Positions 15,316-23,850 of a DNA stretch of 33,388 nucleotides are shown here, piece after piece. Within the stretch, counting starts at the first letter, position 1, and each line of letters starts with the position of its first letter. Where the stretch lies: positions 1 to 33,388 of the forward strand of contig CANQVH010000040.1 in NCBI GenBank assembly GCA_947627245.1. Direction: 5' to 3'. Both the position numbers and the translations under genes were made by a program. This DNA comes from an uncultured Lachnospiraceae bacterium. Its GTDB lineage: Bacteria; Bacillota; Clostridia; Lachnospirales; Lachnospiraceae. The notes beneath the pieces were generated by a model that saw only the letters and a program-made list of their open reading frames with translations, was not told where the DNA came from and did no database searches.

Positions 15316-16341
15316 ATGACAGTTTTGGTATGTGGCGGAGCTGGGTATATCGGATCCCATGTGAATAAGCAGTTACATAAGGAAGGATATGAAACAGTTG
15401 TCTTTGACAACTTGGTTTATGGACATAGGGAAGCAGTCAAATGGGGAACCTTTGTGAAAGGGGATCTGCGAAATACAGAGGAGATCGAAGCAGTGTTTGA
15501 ACGGTATTCCATTGATGCCGTGTTCCATTTCGCCGCATATGCCTATGTGGGTGAAAGCGTGCAGGAACCGGAAAAATACTACTATAACAATGTTGTCAAT
15601 ACACTGAATCTTTTACGTGTGATGAAACGGCATGGCTGTAATAGGATCATATTTTCCTCTACCTGTGCGACATATGGAGAATCGGAAAGAATACCAATCA
15701 CGGAAGATATGCCGCAGAACCCGATTAATCCCTATGGCTTTACCAAGTTGGCGGTTGAACATATCCTGGAGGATTATCGCAAGGCCTATGGTCTGGAGTA
15801 TGTCGTACTGCGGTATTTTAACGCAGCAGGGGCGGATCCAGAGGGGGAGATTGGGGAAGATCATGATCCTGAGACACACCTGATTCCGCTGGTGTTGGAT
15901 GCGGCAGCCGGAAACCGGCCGGATATCAAGGTGTTTGGCACGGACTATGACACGCCGGATGGAAGCTGTGTTCGGGATTACATTCATGTGGCAGATCTGG
16001 CGCAGGCGCATCTGCTGGCTTTACAGTACCTACAAAACGAAGGTAAAAGTAGCTGCTTTAATTTGGGAAATGAAGAAGGAACCTCTGTTTTGGAGGTTAT
16101 AGATGCGGTCAAGCGTGTGACGAGAAAGGATTTCAAAGTGACTTGCGTTTCTAGGCGTTCGGGAGACCCGGCAGTACTTGTGGGGAGCAGTGAAAAAGCT
16201 AGAAAAGTGTTGGGATGGAGCCCGAAGTATGTGGATATTGATATGATTGTAAAGGATGCGTGGGAATGGCATCAAAAACGAGGAAAGCTACATGAGTCTA
16301 GGATAATAGCGAGTGATAATATAGATTATATAGGAGAATGA
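15316..16341 (+). CDS. galE: UDP-glucose 4-epimerase
   Basis: AAGGAG (15301-15306) sits 9 bp before ATG 15316, giving 341 residues, the usual GalE length; the open frame extends to 15292 without family support. The protein shows GGAGYIGSH (7-15), FDNL at the end of beta-2, the active-site SSTCATYG and NPYGFTKLAVE (Tyr and Lys of YxxxK), and RYFNAAGADPEGEIGEDHDPETHLIP, which is diagnostic of GalE. It interconverts UDP-glucose and UDP-galactose in the cytosol and feeds glf, 4 bp downstream. Confidence 0.93.
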   Translation: MTVLVCGGAGYIGSHVNKQLHKEGYETVVFDNLVYGHREAVKWGTFVKGDLRNTEEIEAVFERYSIDAVFHFAAYAYVGESVQEPEKYYYNNVVNTLNLLRVMKRHGCNRIIFSSTCATYGESERIPITEDMPQNPINPYGFTKLAVEHILEDYRKAYGLEYVVLRYFNAAGADPEGEIGEDHDPETHLIPLVLDAAAGNRPDIKVFGTDYDTPDGSCVRDYIHVADLAQAHLLALQYLQNEGKSSCFNLGNEEGTSVLEVIDAVKRVTRKDFKVTCVSRRSGDPAVLVGSSEKARKVLGWSPKYVDIDMIVKDAWEWHQKRGKLHESRIIASDNIDYIGE

Positions 16342-16345
16342 GCAT

Positions 16346-17482
16346 ATGAAAAAATATGATTATTTGATTGTTGGTGCAGGCTTATTTGGTTCCGTAATTG
16401 CAGAACGTCTGACAAGTGCTGGAAAGAGATGCCTTGTTATTGACCGGCGTCATCAGATTGCTGGAAATACTTATACAGAAAAGATGAGCGGTATTCATGT
16501 ACATAAATATGGACCCCATATCTTCCATACAAATGACCGTGAGGTATGGGAATATGTAAACCGTTTTGCCGATTTTAATCGTTTTACATTGGGAACGGTT
16601 GCCAATTATCGTGGTAAGTTGTATTCGCTTCCGTTTAATATGTATACTTTCCATCAAATGTGGGGAGTAATCTGGCCAGATGATGCTAAGGAGATTATTG
16701 ATCGACAGAGAAAGGATGCGAATATCTCAAATCCGAAAAATTTGGAAGAGACAGCAATTTCGTTGGTGGGAACTGATATCTATGAAAAGTTAGTTAAAGG
16801 CTACACTGAAAAGCAATGGGGCCGTTCTTGTTGTGAACTCCCATCCGCTATTATTCAGCGCCTTCCGGTACGATTTACATATGACAATAATTATTTTAAT
16901 GCCCTTTACCAGGGTATCCCTGTCGGAGGGTATACGCAAATGATTGCCAAAATGCTGAAAGGCATCGAAGTGAGACTGGGGATAGATTATTTGGAACATA
17001 AGGGGGAATTAGATGCTTTGGCAGAAAAAGTGGTTTATACCGGAGCCATAGATGCTTATTTTGATTACAGACTGGGACATTTAGAATATCGTTCTGTTCG
17101 ATTTGAGACGGAAATCCTGGATAAACCCAATTATCAAGGGAATGCGGTGGTAAATTATACGGACAGAGAAATCCCATGGACTAGAATTATTGAACATAAG
17201 TGGTTTGAATTTGGAAGGGATGAGAATGGAGTTGAATTGCCTGATACGGTTATCAGTCGGGAATATAGTACAGAATGGAGGCCAGATGATGAACCGTATT
17301 ATCCGGTAAACGATGAGAAGAACCAAAGACGTTATGAACAGTATCGGATGCTGGCGGATAAGGAACGGGATGTAATTTTCGGCGGAAGGCTGGGAGAATA
17401 TCAATATTATGATATGGATCAGGTGATTCGGCAGGTATTTAATGTGGTTCAGAAGATTAAAGCTAATGAAAGGACGGAATAG
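16346..17482 (+). CDS. glf: UDP-galactopyranose mutase
   Basis: This 378-residue flavoenzyme converts UDP-galactopyranose to UDP-galactofuranose. Seen: the FAD-binding YLIVGAGLFGSV (5-16), RHQIAGNTYT, the characteristic HKYGPHIFHTND (53-64), EKQWGR, and the C-terminal FGGRLGEYQYYDMDQVI. The length is typical. It lies 4 bp downstream of galE with its own TAGGAG site, so the two form a UDP-galactofuranose supply unit. Galactofuranose in the polysaccharide is therefore predicted with good confidence. Confidence 0.95.
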   Translation: MKKYDYLIVGAGLFGSVIAERLTSAGKRCLVIDRRHQIAGNTYTEKMSGIHVHKYGPHIFHTNDREVWEYVNRFADFNRFTLGTVANYRGKLYSLPFNMYTFHQMWGVIWPDDAKEIIDRQRKDANISNPKNLEETAISLVGTDIYEKLVKGYTEKQWGRSCCELPSAIIQRLPVRFTYDNNYFNALYQGIPVGGYTQMIAKMLKGIEVRLGIDYLEHKGELDALAEKVVYTGAIDAYFDYRLGHLEYRSVRFETEILDKPNYQGNAVVNYTDREIPWTRIIEHKWFEFGRDENGVELPDTVISREYSTEWRPDDEPYYPVNDEKNQRRYEQYRMLADKERDVIFGGRLGEYQYYDMDQVIRQVFNVVQKIKANERTE

Positions 17483-17486
17483 GTAT

Positions 17487-18509
17487 ATGCCCCCCAAAAT
17501 ATCAGTTATTATTCCAGTATATAAAGTAGAGCCGTATATTCGGCAATGCCTGGATAGCATAGTTAATCAAACGTATCAAAATCTGGAAATAATTATAATT
17601 GATGATGGTTCTCCGGATAATTGCGGAGCGATTTGTGATGACTATGCCGTGCAAGATGCGAGAATTATTGTAATTCACAAGGAAAATGGAGGGCTGTCTT
17701 CAGCGCGTAACGAAGGGATTAAACGCGCAACAGGCAAATGGATTGCTTTTGTAGATTCCGATGATTGGTGTGAATTGGATTATTTTGAGCGATTAATAGA
17801 CTCTCTTAGTACGATTGATTGTGAATTGGATGTTTTTTGGGCAGGCGGTTGTTATAGGGAATTTCCCCAAAAGACAGAGGTGAATCGAACAACGCATTTC
17901 GATTTTGTATATGATGTGGAAACATATCGTGGATTTCTTATTGATAGGGTTCTTTATTTTGGTCCTCCGTGGGATAAACTTTTCCGGAAGGATTTTCTTC
18001 GAGAGAGTGGAATACGTTTTGATCCTTTGGATAAGGCAAATGAGGATGTATGGTTTAATTTTTTGGTTCATAATGAAGCAAAAATGGTGGCAGGGTGTCA
18101 ACTGATCGGCTATCATTGGAGAGTTAATCCGGTCTCTATTACGCATGGATATAACCCGCAAAAAGCGAAGTATTGTTATCAACTGATCGAAAAAATGAAT
18201 GAAGCTATGAGAAAATATCCATATGATCCTCAAATTAAAATGGCAATCAATAAGCGTGCTATCCCACAGATTCTTACATCTGCTCGTTGCTATTTTTTTC
18301 ATCCGCTCAATAAGAAACCTTATAGAACGGTGGCAAAAGAATGGAAGACTATGAAGACATGGACATATTATCATGAGGCGATTTGGTGTAAGAGAAGTCG
18401 GTGCTTTACAATAAAGCAGACTGTCGCTAAATATGTACTCCGTCTCCCTTGGTTTTGGCCATTTAAAGTGCTATATGTTTTAAATCAGAGAATAAAAGGC
18501 GAATCTTGA
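17487..18509 (+). CDS. Glycosyltransferase family 2
   Basis: The start chosen is ATG 17487, 4 bp after the glf stop, because the family N-terminus PPKISVIIPVYKVEPYI follows directly; an upstream in-frame ATG (17442) lies inside glf. The 340-residue GT-A protein has IDDGSPDNCG (nucleotide binding), GGLSSARNEGI, and FVDSDDW (the DxD-type metal site), then WDKLFRKDFL and ANEDVWFNFLV (acceptor/catalytic Glu-Asp region). There are no obvious membrane helices. It adds a sugar to the lipid-linked repeat. Galactofuranose is a reasonable guess from position, but donor specificity cannot be read. It is the only clear GT in the window besides the initiating transferase. Confidence 0.88.
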   Translation: MPPKISVIIPVYKVEPYIRQCLDSIVNQTYQNLEIIIIDDGSPDNCGAICDDYAVQDARIIVIHKENGGLSSARNEGIKRATGKWIAFVDSDDWCELDYFERLIDSLSTIDCELDVFWAGGCYREFPQKTEVNRTTHFDFVYDVETYRGFLIDRVLYFGPPWDKLFRKDFLRESGIRFDPLDKANEDVWFNFLVHNEAKMVAGCQLIGYHWRVNPVSITHGYNPQKAKYCYQLIEKMNEAMRKYPYDPQIKMAINKRAIPQILTSARCYFFHPLNKKPYRTVAKEWKTMKTWTYYHEAIWCKRSRCFTIKQTVAKYVLRLPWFWPFKVLYVLNQRIKGES

Positions 18510-18653
18510 GGGGACGCAGAGAAATAACCGGTAAATAGAACTAATGCTGCATTACATTAAAATATTGTATTTCGGTTGTTATTTCAGCATTCTTTCCAGT
18601 GAACGGTGAAAGAATTAAGTATGTGCAACCTAATAGTATGAGGGAAATAACCA
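18510..18653. other. Intergenic gap before wzx with a weak inverted repeat
   Basis: The 144-bp AT-rich gap holds a 7-bp inverted repeat AATGCTG (18543-18549) and CAGCATT (18585-18591) with a 35-nt loop. There is no T run after it. AGGGA (18641-18645) is the ribosome site for the TTG start at 18654. I see no convincing promoter. Confidence 0.3.
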
Positions 18654-20099
18654 TTGAATCAAAAATCAATATTGAAAAATGGGATATTTAATGTAATTAA
18701 AACACTTTCCAGTATAATCTTTCCAGTTGTAACTTTTTCTTATGCGTCCCGAATACTTGGAGATATTGGCATCGGACGGGTAAATTTCACGAAGTCAATC
18801 ATTTCCTATTTCACGATGATCGCAATGCTGGGGATGAAATACTATGGAACTCGTGAGGCGGCTAAGCTGCGAGATGATAGAGAGAAATTTTCTTGTTTTG
18901 CGCAGGAAATGCTTATTATTAATGGATGTGCGACAGTTTTTGCGTATGTTTTGTTATTTACAGCAATAACTGTAATCCCGAAATTGCATGGATACAGGTT
19001 GCTTCTATTGATAAACAGTGTGGCAATTATTTTGGAGAGTATGGGAATGGAGTGGCTGTATCAAGCTATAGAAGAGTATAGATACATTGCCATTCGCTCT
19101 GTGCTTTTTCAGATTCTGTCTTTTGGAGGGCTCTTTCTGTTTGTGCGAAGGGCCAGCGATGTAGTTGCTTATGCAATTATCCAGTTAATAGCCACATCTG
19201 GGTCGTATGTTCTTAATTTCGTGAATGCAGGAAAATATGTGCGATTTCAATGTTTTAATCATTATGAGATCAGAAAGCATCTCAAGCCGCTGCTCTGGCT
19301 GTTTGCTATGACAATATCCATTGAACTGTACACGGTACTGGACAGTACAATGCTTGGTTTTTTGAAGGGGGATGGGGCAGTCGGGAGATATACGGCAGCG
19401 GTGAAGGTCAATAAAATGATGAATACGCTCATCACTGCGGTAGGAGCTGTGATGATTCCCCGGTTTTCTTACTATATCCATAGCGGAGAGCATGAAAAGA
19501 TAGAATTTCTGGTTAAACATTTATACAACTTTGTGTTTATGCTGTCCGTTCCCACTGCTGTGGGGCTGTTTATGCTGAGCGATGAGATCATACTTTTGTT
19601 CAGCGGGGATGGTTTTGCTGCTGCGGGATTAACTGCACGTATCCTAACTCCTATTGTAGTAATCATTCCTTTCAGTATTGTGGCGAACCAGCAAATTTTT
19701 GTACCTATGGAAAAGGAAAAGCTGATCCTGCAGTCTACATTGACAGGAGCTGTAACTAATTTTGCGCTCAATATGTTGCTGATTCCACGATTTGCTGAGA
19801 ATGGTGCGGCAATGGCTACAGTGCTTGCGGAAACGGCCGTGATGGCAGTATGCTTCCACAACATAGGGAAATATTATGACAGGAAAAAAATTTTCTCAAA
19901 GTATGCCCAGTACTGGATTGCGGCAGTACCGATACCGGTTGTTGTATTACTGGTAAATAAGGTGCAGGCTCATGGCGTTTTGCGGCTGTGTGTTTCAATC
20001 CCGATTGCAGCCGTATGTTATTTTGCGGTATTGGGAATTTTTAGAAATCCATATTTTACAGAAGGTGTTAGAAAAATAAAAAACTGGATGAAAGATTGA
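18654..20099 (+). CDS. wzx: Wzx-type polysaccharide flippase (MOP superfamily)
   Basis: A TTG start at 18654 lies 8 bp after AGGGA. The 481-residue product is hydrophobic throughout with about 12-14 predicted transmembrane segments. Its N-terminus (KNGIFNVIKTLSSIIFPVVTFSYASRILG) is typical of the polysaccharide_synt family, as is the later FSYYIHSGEHEKIE region. It would flip the undecaprenyl-linked repeat unit across the membrane. Its presence, together with polymerase-like proteins downstream, assigns the locus to the Wzx/Wzy pathway rather than the ABC-transporter pathway. Confidence 0.9.
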   Translation: MNQKSILKNGIFNVIKTLSSIIFPVVTFSYASRILGDIGIGRVNFTKSIISYFTMIAMLGMKYYGTREAAKLRDDREKFSCFAQEMLIINGCATVFAYVLLFTAITVIPKLHGYRLLLLINSVAIILESMGMEWLYQAIEEYRYIAIRSVLFQILSFGGLFLFVRRASDVVAYAIIQLIATSGSYVLNFVNAGKYVRFQCFNHYEIRKHLKPLLWLFAMTISIELYTVLDSTMLGFLKGDGAVGRYTAAVKVNKMMNTLITAVGAVMIPRFSYYIHSGEHEKIEFLVKHLYNFVFMLSVPTAVGLFMLSDEIILLFSGDGFAAAGLTARILTPIVVIIPFSIVANQQIFVPMEKEKLILQSTLTGAVTNFALNMLLIPRFAENGAAMATVLAETAVMAVCFHNIGKYYDRKKIFSKYAQYWIAAVPIPVVVLLVNKVQAHGVLRLCVSIPIAAVCYFAVLGIFRNPYFTEGVRKIKNWMKD

Positions 20100-20127
20100 A
20101 TATATTCATGCAGAAGGAGAATGGAAT

Positions 20128-21411
20128 GTGATGCAGACAGCAGTTTGTCAGATCAGAAAGAAAACAGAGGAAAGACAGCAGAAATCTCTTTTTATTGCTC
20201 AGAGATGGGGATTAATGTTGTTTGCGGTGTTTGTAGTTGCGGTGCTTATAGAGCCGGGCTATATTGCTAATAATCCTGGTTTGGCCCATCAGATCTTCCG
20301 TGTGTTCAAGGTTGTTGCATCTGGGATGGCCGTTTTATTGTTTGTTATGAGACGAACGAAATTGAATGGTCTGCTGACCGGATGTCTGATTTTTGAAGGA
20401 ATGCTTTTGATTTCTACGGTTCTGAATTTTTCAAATCTGGCAGAATGGTTAAAGAATAATGCCTATGCAGTGGCTTTTTTAGTATTCCTTCAAACAGTGA
20501 TGGAAATGGATGCGAACATTCTTTTGCGGGCTCTTTCGGTGGTTTTGGGAGCCTATGTACATATAAATTCATTGTGCAGAATTTTATTTCCTAATGGGAT
20601 GTATATAGATGGAGTGGGTAATAAAAGCTGTTGGTTTCTGGGCTATGACAATGTGGCTTGTATCATTATTATAGTAGCTATGACAGTTTCGGTATTTCGT
20701 ATTCTTTCTAGCTCAAGGAAGCTGTTGCTTTGGGACTGGAGTGTAATTATCAGCGGAGTCTGGTTTACGTTTGTTGGGGGTATTGCGACCTCGATTATAG
20801 CAGAAACTGCTTTCTTATTCATTGTGGTTTTAGCAAGTAATCCGCGGATAAGGAGGTGGAGGGGAAATGCCCGCTTGCTTACGATCAGTATGATAGGTTT
20901 GTTTCTGTTGATCCATCTGTTCAGTATTCAGCAAGGCGATTTTTTTTCCCTTGTTCTGCGTTTATTAAATAAGGATATAACCTTTAGCGGCAGGATCGAA
21001 ATATGGCAGCAAGCCTGGGCCGATTTGATAGGCAAAAAACTGCTGCTGGGTTTTGGCGTTCATACTCAATCCGAATATAGTCAATATTTTGGAAGACGTT
21101 GGGCAGCACATTTGCATTGCTTTTATTTGCAGGTGTTATATGAAGGAGGATTGGCGGCTTTTGGTGTTCTGCTTGGATGGATATTTTATGTTGGGAGACG
21201 GTTTGATAAAGCTGCGCACGGACATTGCGCCATGACTATTTTGGCGGGTTTTTTTTCTATGCTGATCATGTGGCAGGTAGAGGCTTACGCTAATTTAGTG
21301 CGCTGCTTTGTTATTATGCTGTTCCTGCTCTATAACGCTCAGCAATTAGAAATACAAAGTAAAGATATGTCATGCCCTAAACGCCGCATAGTGTTTCGGT
21401 TGCATAGATAG
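20128..21411 (+). CDS. O-antigen polymerase/ligase-like membrane protein (Wzy-like 1)
   Basis: The start is GTG 20128 or ATG 20131, after AAGGAGA (20114-20120). The 427-residue protein has around ten hydrophobic segments and the O-antigen ligase/polymerase fold pattern. The sequence WAAHLHCFYLQVLYEGGLAAFGVLLGW (about 326-352) corresponds to the conserved periplasmic loop (H-N/C-x-Y/F-L-x-x-L-x-x-G-G) of Wzy/WaaL proteins. It either polymerises repeat units or ligates the finished chain to a carrier on the outer face of the membrane. Two such proteins in one locus make the division unclear. Confidence 0.75.
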   Translation: MMQTAVCQIRKKTEERQQKSLFIAQRWGLMLFAVFVVAVLIEPGYIANNPGLAHQIFRVFKVVASGMAVLLFVMRRTKLNGLLTGCLIFEGMLLISTVLNFSNLAEWLKNNAYAVAFLVFLQTVMEMDANILLRALSVVLGAYVHINSLCRILFPNGMYIDGVGNKSCWFLGYDNVACIIIIVAMTVSVFRILSSSRKLLLWDWSVIISGVWFTFVGGIATSIIAETAFLFIVVLASNPRIRRWRGNARLLTISMIGLFLLIHLFSIQQGDFFSLVLRLLNKDITFSGRIEIWQQAWADLIGKKLLLGFGVHTQSEYSQYFGRRWAAHLHCFYLQVLYEGGLAAFGVLLGWIFYVGRRFDKAAHGHCAMTILAGFFSMLIMWQVEAYANLVRCFVIMLFLLYNAQQLEIQSKDMSCPKRRIVFRLHR

Positions 21412-21447
21412 TTTACAGACAGAATGAAATCGGAGCTTTGTCGATTC

Positions 21448-21516
21448 CTACGGTATAAGATCCTGATATGATGAGGAAAAGTGGGTAGAGTAGACATTGC
21501 TTTTGGCTTACCGTAG
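21448..21516. repeat. 8-bp inverted repeat in gap between the two polymerase-like genes
   Basis: CTACGGTA (21448-21455) and TACCGTAG (21509-21516) are perfect inverted copies 53 nt apart, inside the 149-bp gap 21412-21560. No function is evident. It may be a long-loop RNA element or chance. Confidence 0.3.
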
Positions 21517-21560
21517 AGAGCACAGTGAGGTCATTACGTTTTATGAGGGGAAGAAAATCA

Positions 21561-22727
21561 GTGAAACAAATAAGAAGCAGTTATAAAATGCAAATTAATA
21601 AGAGTGCTATGTCACATTGGATATTATTCGTTTTTTTGACAATGCCGCATATAAATCCGGCTTATTTGAATCAGATCCCTTTTGTAGAAGCGCTGATAGA
21701 TGGATGCAGAATAGCGTCTTTTGTGGTGATTTCTTTATGGGTTTTGTTTGTTAGAAGACGTTTGTCGTTTGTGGCAATATTAATCATTGTACAACAATTA
21801 TATATTTTATTGGTTACAGTGATCTATAGCGGTGATATATATCAATGTATAGTAAATATATTTTCTATATTTAGCGTGGTCATGTTATATACCATAGGAT
21901 TAAATGGTGCGGATCGAAAGGTGTTCATTTCTGCTCAGTTGTTTTGTTTTGAATGTGCCATTTATATCAATTTGATCACTGTACTTTTGTATCCGGATAC
22001 TATGTATGTATCATATGATTCTTTATTCGTAGCTACAAAAAATTGGTTTTTGGGATATTATAACAACCAAACCAAATATTTTATTCCTGCGTTGATGTTT
22101 GCATGGCAATATAAAGCTATTTCTGGGAAGAGATTCAGGACTTATCTGCTGACAGCGGCAATTTTTTTGACAGCCGTTTTAATGTGGTCTGGGGGAATTC
22201 TTGTTTCATTATTTAGCATGGCTTTTATATATATTTTTTTAAAGGATTGGACAGGAGTATTTAATGGATATAGCTGTTGGGGCATTCATATTTTGTTTTG
22301 GGTATTTGTTTACATAGCGCAGACACAGAGATGGATTCAATGGCTGGTAGGAGATGTGTTGGGCAAATGGAATAGTTTCCTTTTGCGGGCTTATCTCTGG
22401 AAACGGATGGTGAAATTGATTTGTGAAGCGCCGATCCTAGGCCATGGAATAAAGGATAGTGTAAGCAGGGAGATAGAGGCGGGCTTTAATTGGGCGATGC
22501 ATGCCCATAACATGGTTCTTGAAATCCTCTATCAAGGCGGATTAATAAATTTATTCTTTTGGATTGTTATTATTGCTGTGGCGGGGAAGGTCATATGGCG
22601 GAAAAGGGATTCCATAGAAAGCAAGATCATTGCCATAGCATGGGGGGGGGTGGTGTATAGCTACATTGGTGGAACCTTTTACATCACCGTTTTTAATGGG
22701 AATGTTTATCGTTGCATACTACAGTAA
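21561..22727 (+). CDS. O-antigen polymerase/ligase-like membrane protein (Wzy-like 2), C-terminus altered by a G9 tract
   Basis: GTG 21561 has AGGGGAAG 8 bp upstream; the frame is open back to 21525. The protein has about ten hydrophobic segments and the Wzy/WaaL loop WAMHAHNMVLEILYQGGLINLFFW near its C-terminal third. After nine G at 22642-22650 the annotated frame ends quickly with a non-membrane tail (stop 22725-22727). One G fewer would continue as WCIATLVEPFTSPFLMGMF, a convincing final membrane helix with the family's E-x-F/P signature, running to a stop at 22870-22872. The gene is therefore probably frameshifted in this copy. Product of the slipped form would lack the last helix. Confidence 0.75.
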   Translation: MKQIRSSYKMQINKSAMSHWILFVFLTMPHINPAYLNQIPFVEALIDGCRIASFVVISLWVLFVRRRLSFVAILIIVQQLYILLVTVIYSGDIYQCIVNIFSIFSVVMLYTIGLNGADRKVFISAQLFCFECAIYINLITVLLYPDTMYVSYDSLFVATKNWFLGYYNNQTKYFIPALMFAWQYKAISGKRFRTYLLTAAIFLTAVLMWSGGILVSLFSMAFIYIFLKDWTGVFNGYSCWGIHILFWVFVYIAQTQRWIQWLVGDVLGKWNSFLLRAYLWKRMVKLICEAPILGHGIKDSVSREIEAGFNWAMHAHNMVLEILYQGGLINLFFWIVIIAVAGKVIWRKRDSIESKIIAIAWGGVVYSYIGGTFYITVFNGNVYRCILQ

Positions 22728-22847
22728 TCCGAGTGAGGAATATGCACAGGCATTAAGATATCAGAAGCGTCATATCAGATTGACTTGTCGAAAGAGCAGA
22801 TTTGGAAGAGTGAGAAACTATAAATTACAAGTAGGGAAGGATGAAAA

Positions 22848-23786
22848 ATGGGCAAAAGAAAAAGAATTCTAATCACCGGCGGGGCCGGCTTCATCGGCTC
22901 CCATCTGTGCGAAAAATTATTAGAACAAGGAAATGAGGTCATCTGTCTGGACAACCTTTTTACCGGACAGAAGGAAAATATTCGCCCTCTGATGAACAAT
23001 CCAGATTTTGAATTTGTCCGTCATGATGTGCTGGAGCCCATCTATGTGGAATGCGACCAGGTTTACAACCTGGCCTGTCCCGCCAGCCCACCGCATTATC
23101 AGTTTGATCCAGTCAAGACGGCTAAGACCAGCTTCCTTGGTGCAGTACACACGCTGGAAACGGCCAAAAGCTGCCATGCCCGTATCCTCCAGGCCAGTAC
23201 CAGCGAGGTCTACGGCGATCCGGAGGTGCATCCGCAACCTGAGAGCTACTGGGGCTGCGTCAATCCTCACGGCATCCGCTCCTGCTACGACGAGGGCAAG
23301 CGCGTGGCGGAGACGCTGTTCTTTGACTACCATCGGCAGTACGGGGTGGATATCAAGGTAGTGCGGATCTTTAATACATACGGGCCGAACATGAGCCCGG
23401 ATGATGGCCGAGTTGTATCCAACTTCATTATGCAGGCGCTGAAAAACGAGGATATCACGATCTATGGAGACGGAAATCAGACCCGCAGCTTCTGTTATGT
23501 GGACGATCTGGTGGAAGGGCTGATCCGCATGATGAACAGCAGGGAGGATTTCACGGGACCGGTCAACTTGGGCAACCCGGGCGAGTTTACGATGCTGGAG
23601 CTGGCAGAGTTGGTGCTGAAGCTGACGGGCTCAAAGTCGAAGCTGATCCATAAGCCTCTGCCGGAGGATGATCCCACACAGCGCAGGCCGGTGATCGACC
23701 TGGCAAAGCGGGAGCTGAGCTGGGAGCCGAAGATACCTCTGGAGGAAGGGTTAAAGAGGACGATTGCGTATTTCGAACGGCTGTAA
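22848..23786 (+). CDS. uxs: UDP-glucuronate decarboxylase (UDP-xylose synthase)
   Basis: This 312-residue extended SDR starts at ATG 22848 after a GGAAGGA site. Seen: [12 protein letters not shown] (9-20), [24 protein letters not shown] (the UXS-specific active-site block), [21 protein letters not shown] (Tyr-Lys of YxxxK), [10 protein letters not shown] and [12 protein letters not shown]. It converts UDP-glucuronate to UDP-xylose. Its substrate is made by the dehydrogenase encoded next. Codon use is visibly more GC-rich than that of the preceding genes. Confidence 0.93.
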   Translation: MGKRKRILITGGAGFIGSHLCEKLLEQGNEVICLDNLFTGQKENIRPLMNNPDFEFVRHDVLEPIYVECDQVYNLACPASPPHYQFDPVKTAKTSFLGAVHTLETAKSCHARILQASTSEVYGDPEVHPQPESYWGCVNPHGIRSCYDEGKRVAETLFFDYHRQYGVDIKVVRIFNTYGPNMSPDDGRVVSNFIMQALKNEDITIYGDGNQTRSFCYVDDLVEGLIRMMNSREDFTGPVNLGNPGEFTMLELAELVLKLTGSKSKLIHKPLPEDDPTQRRPVIDLAKRELSWEPKIPLEEGLKRTIAYFERL

Positions 23787-23850
23787 AGAAAGCCGTTCCA
23801 GACTAAATGAGGAGAAAGCATACAGCAGATGTATGCAGCAGAACGGACAT

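Noticed and set aside
23775-23798. GAACGGCT/AGCCGTTC hairpin over the uxs stop as a terminator
   Set aside because: The stem is perfect, but no T run follows and ugd lies 52 bp downstream in the same pathway; at most an attenuating or stabilising hairpin.
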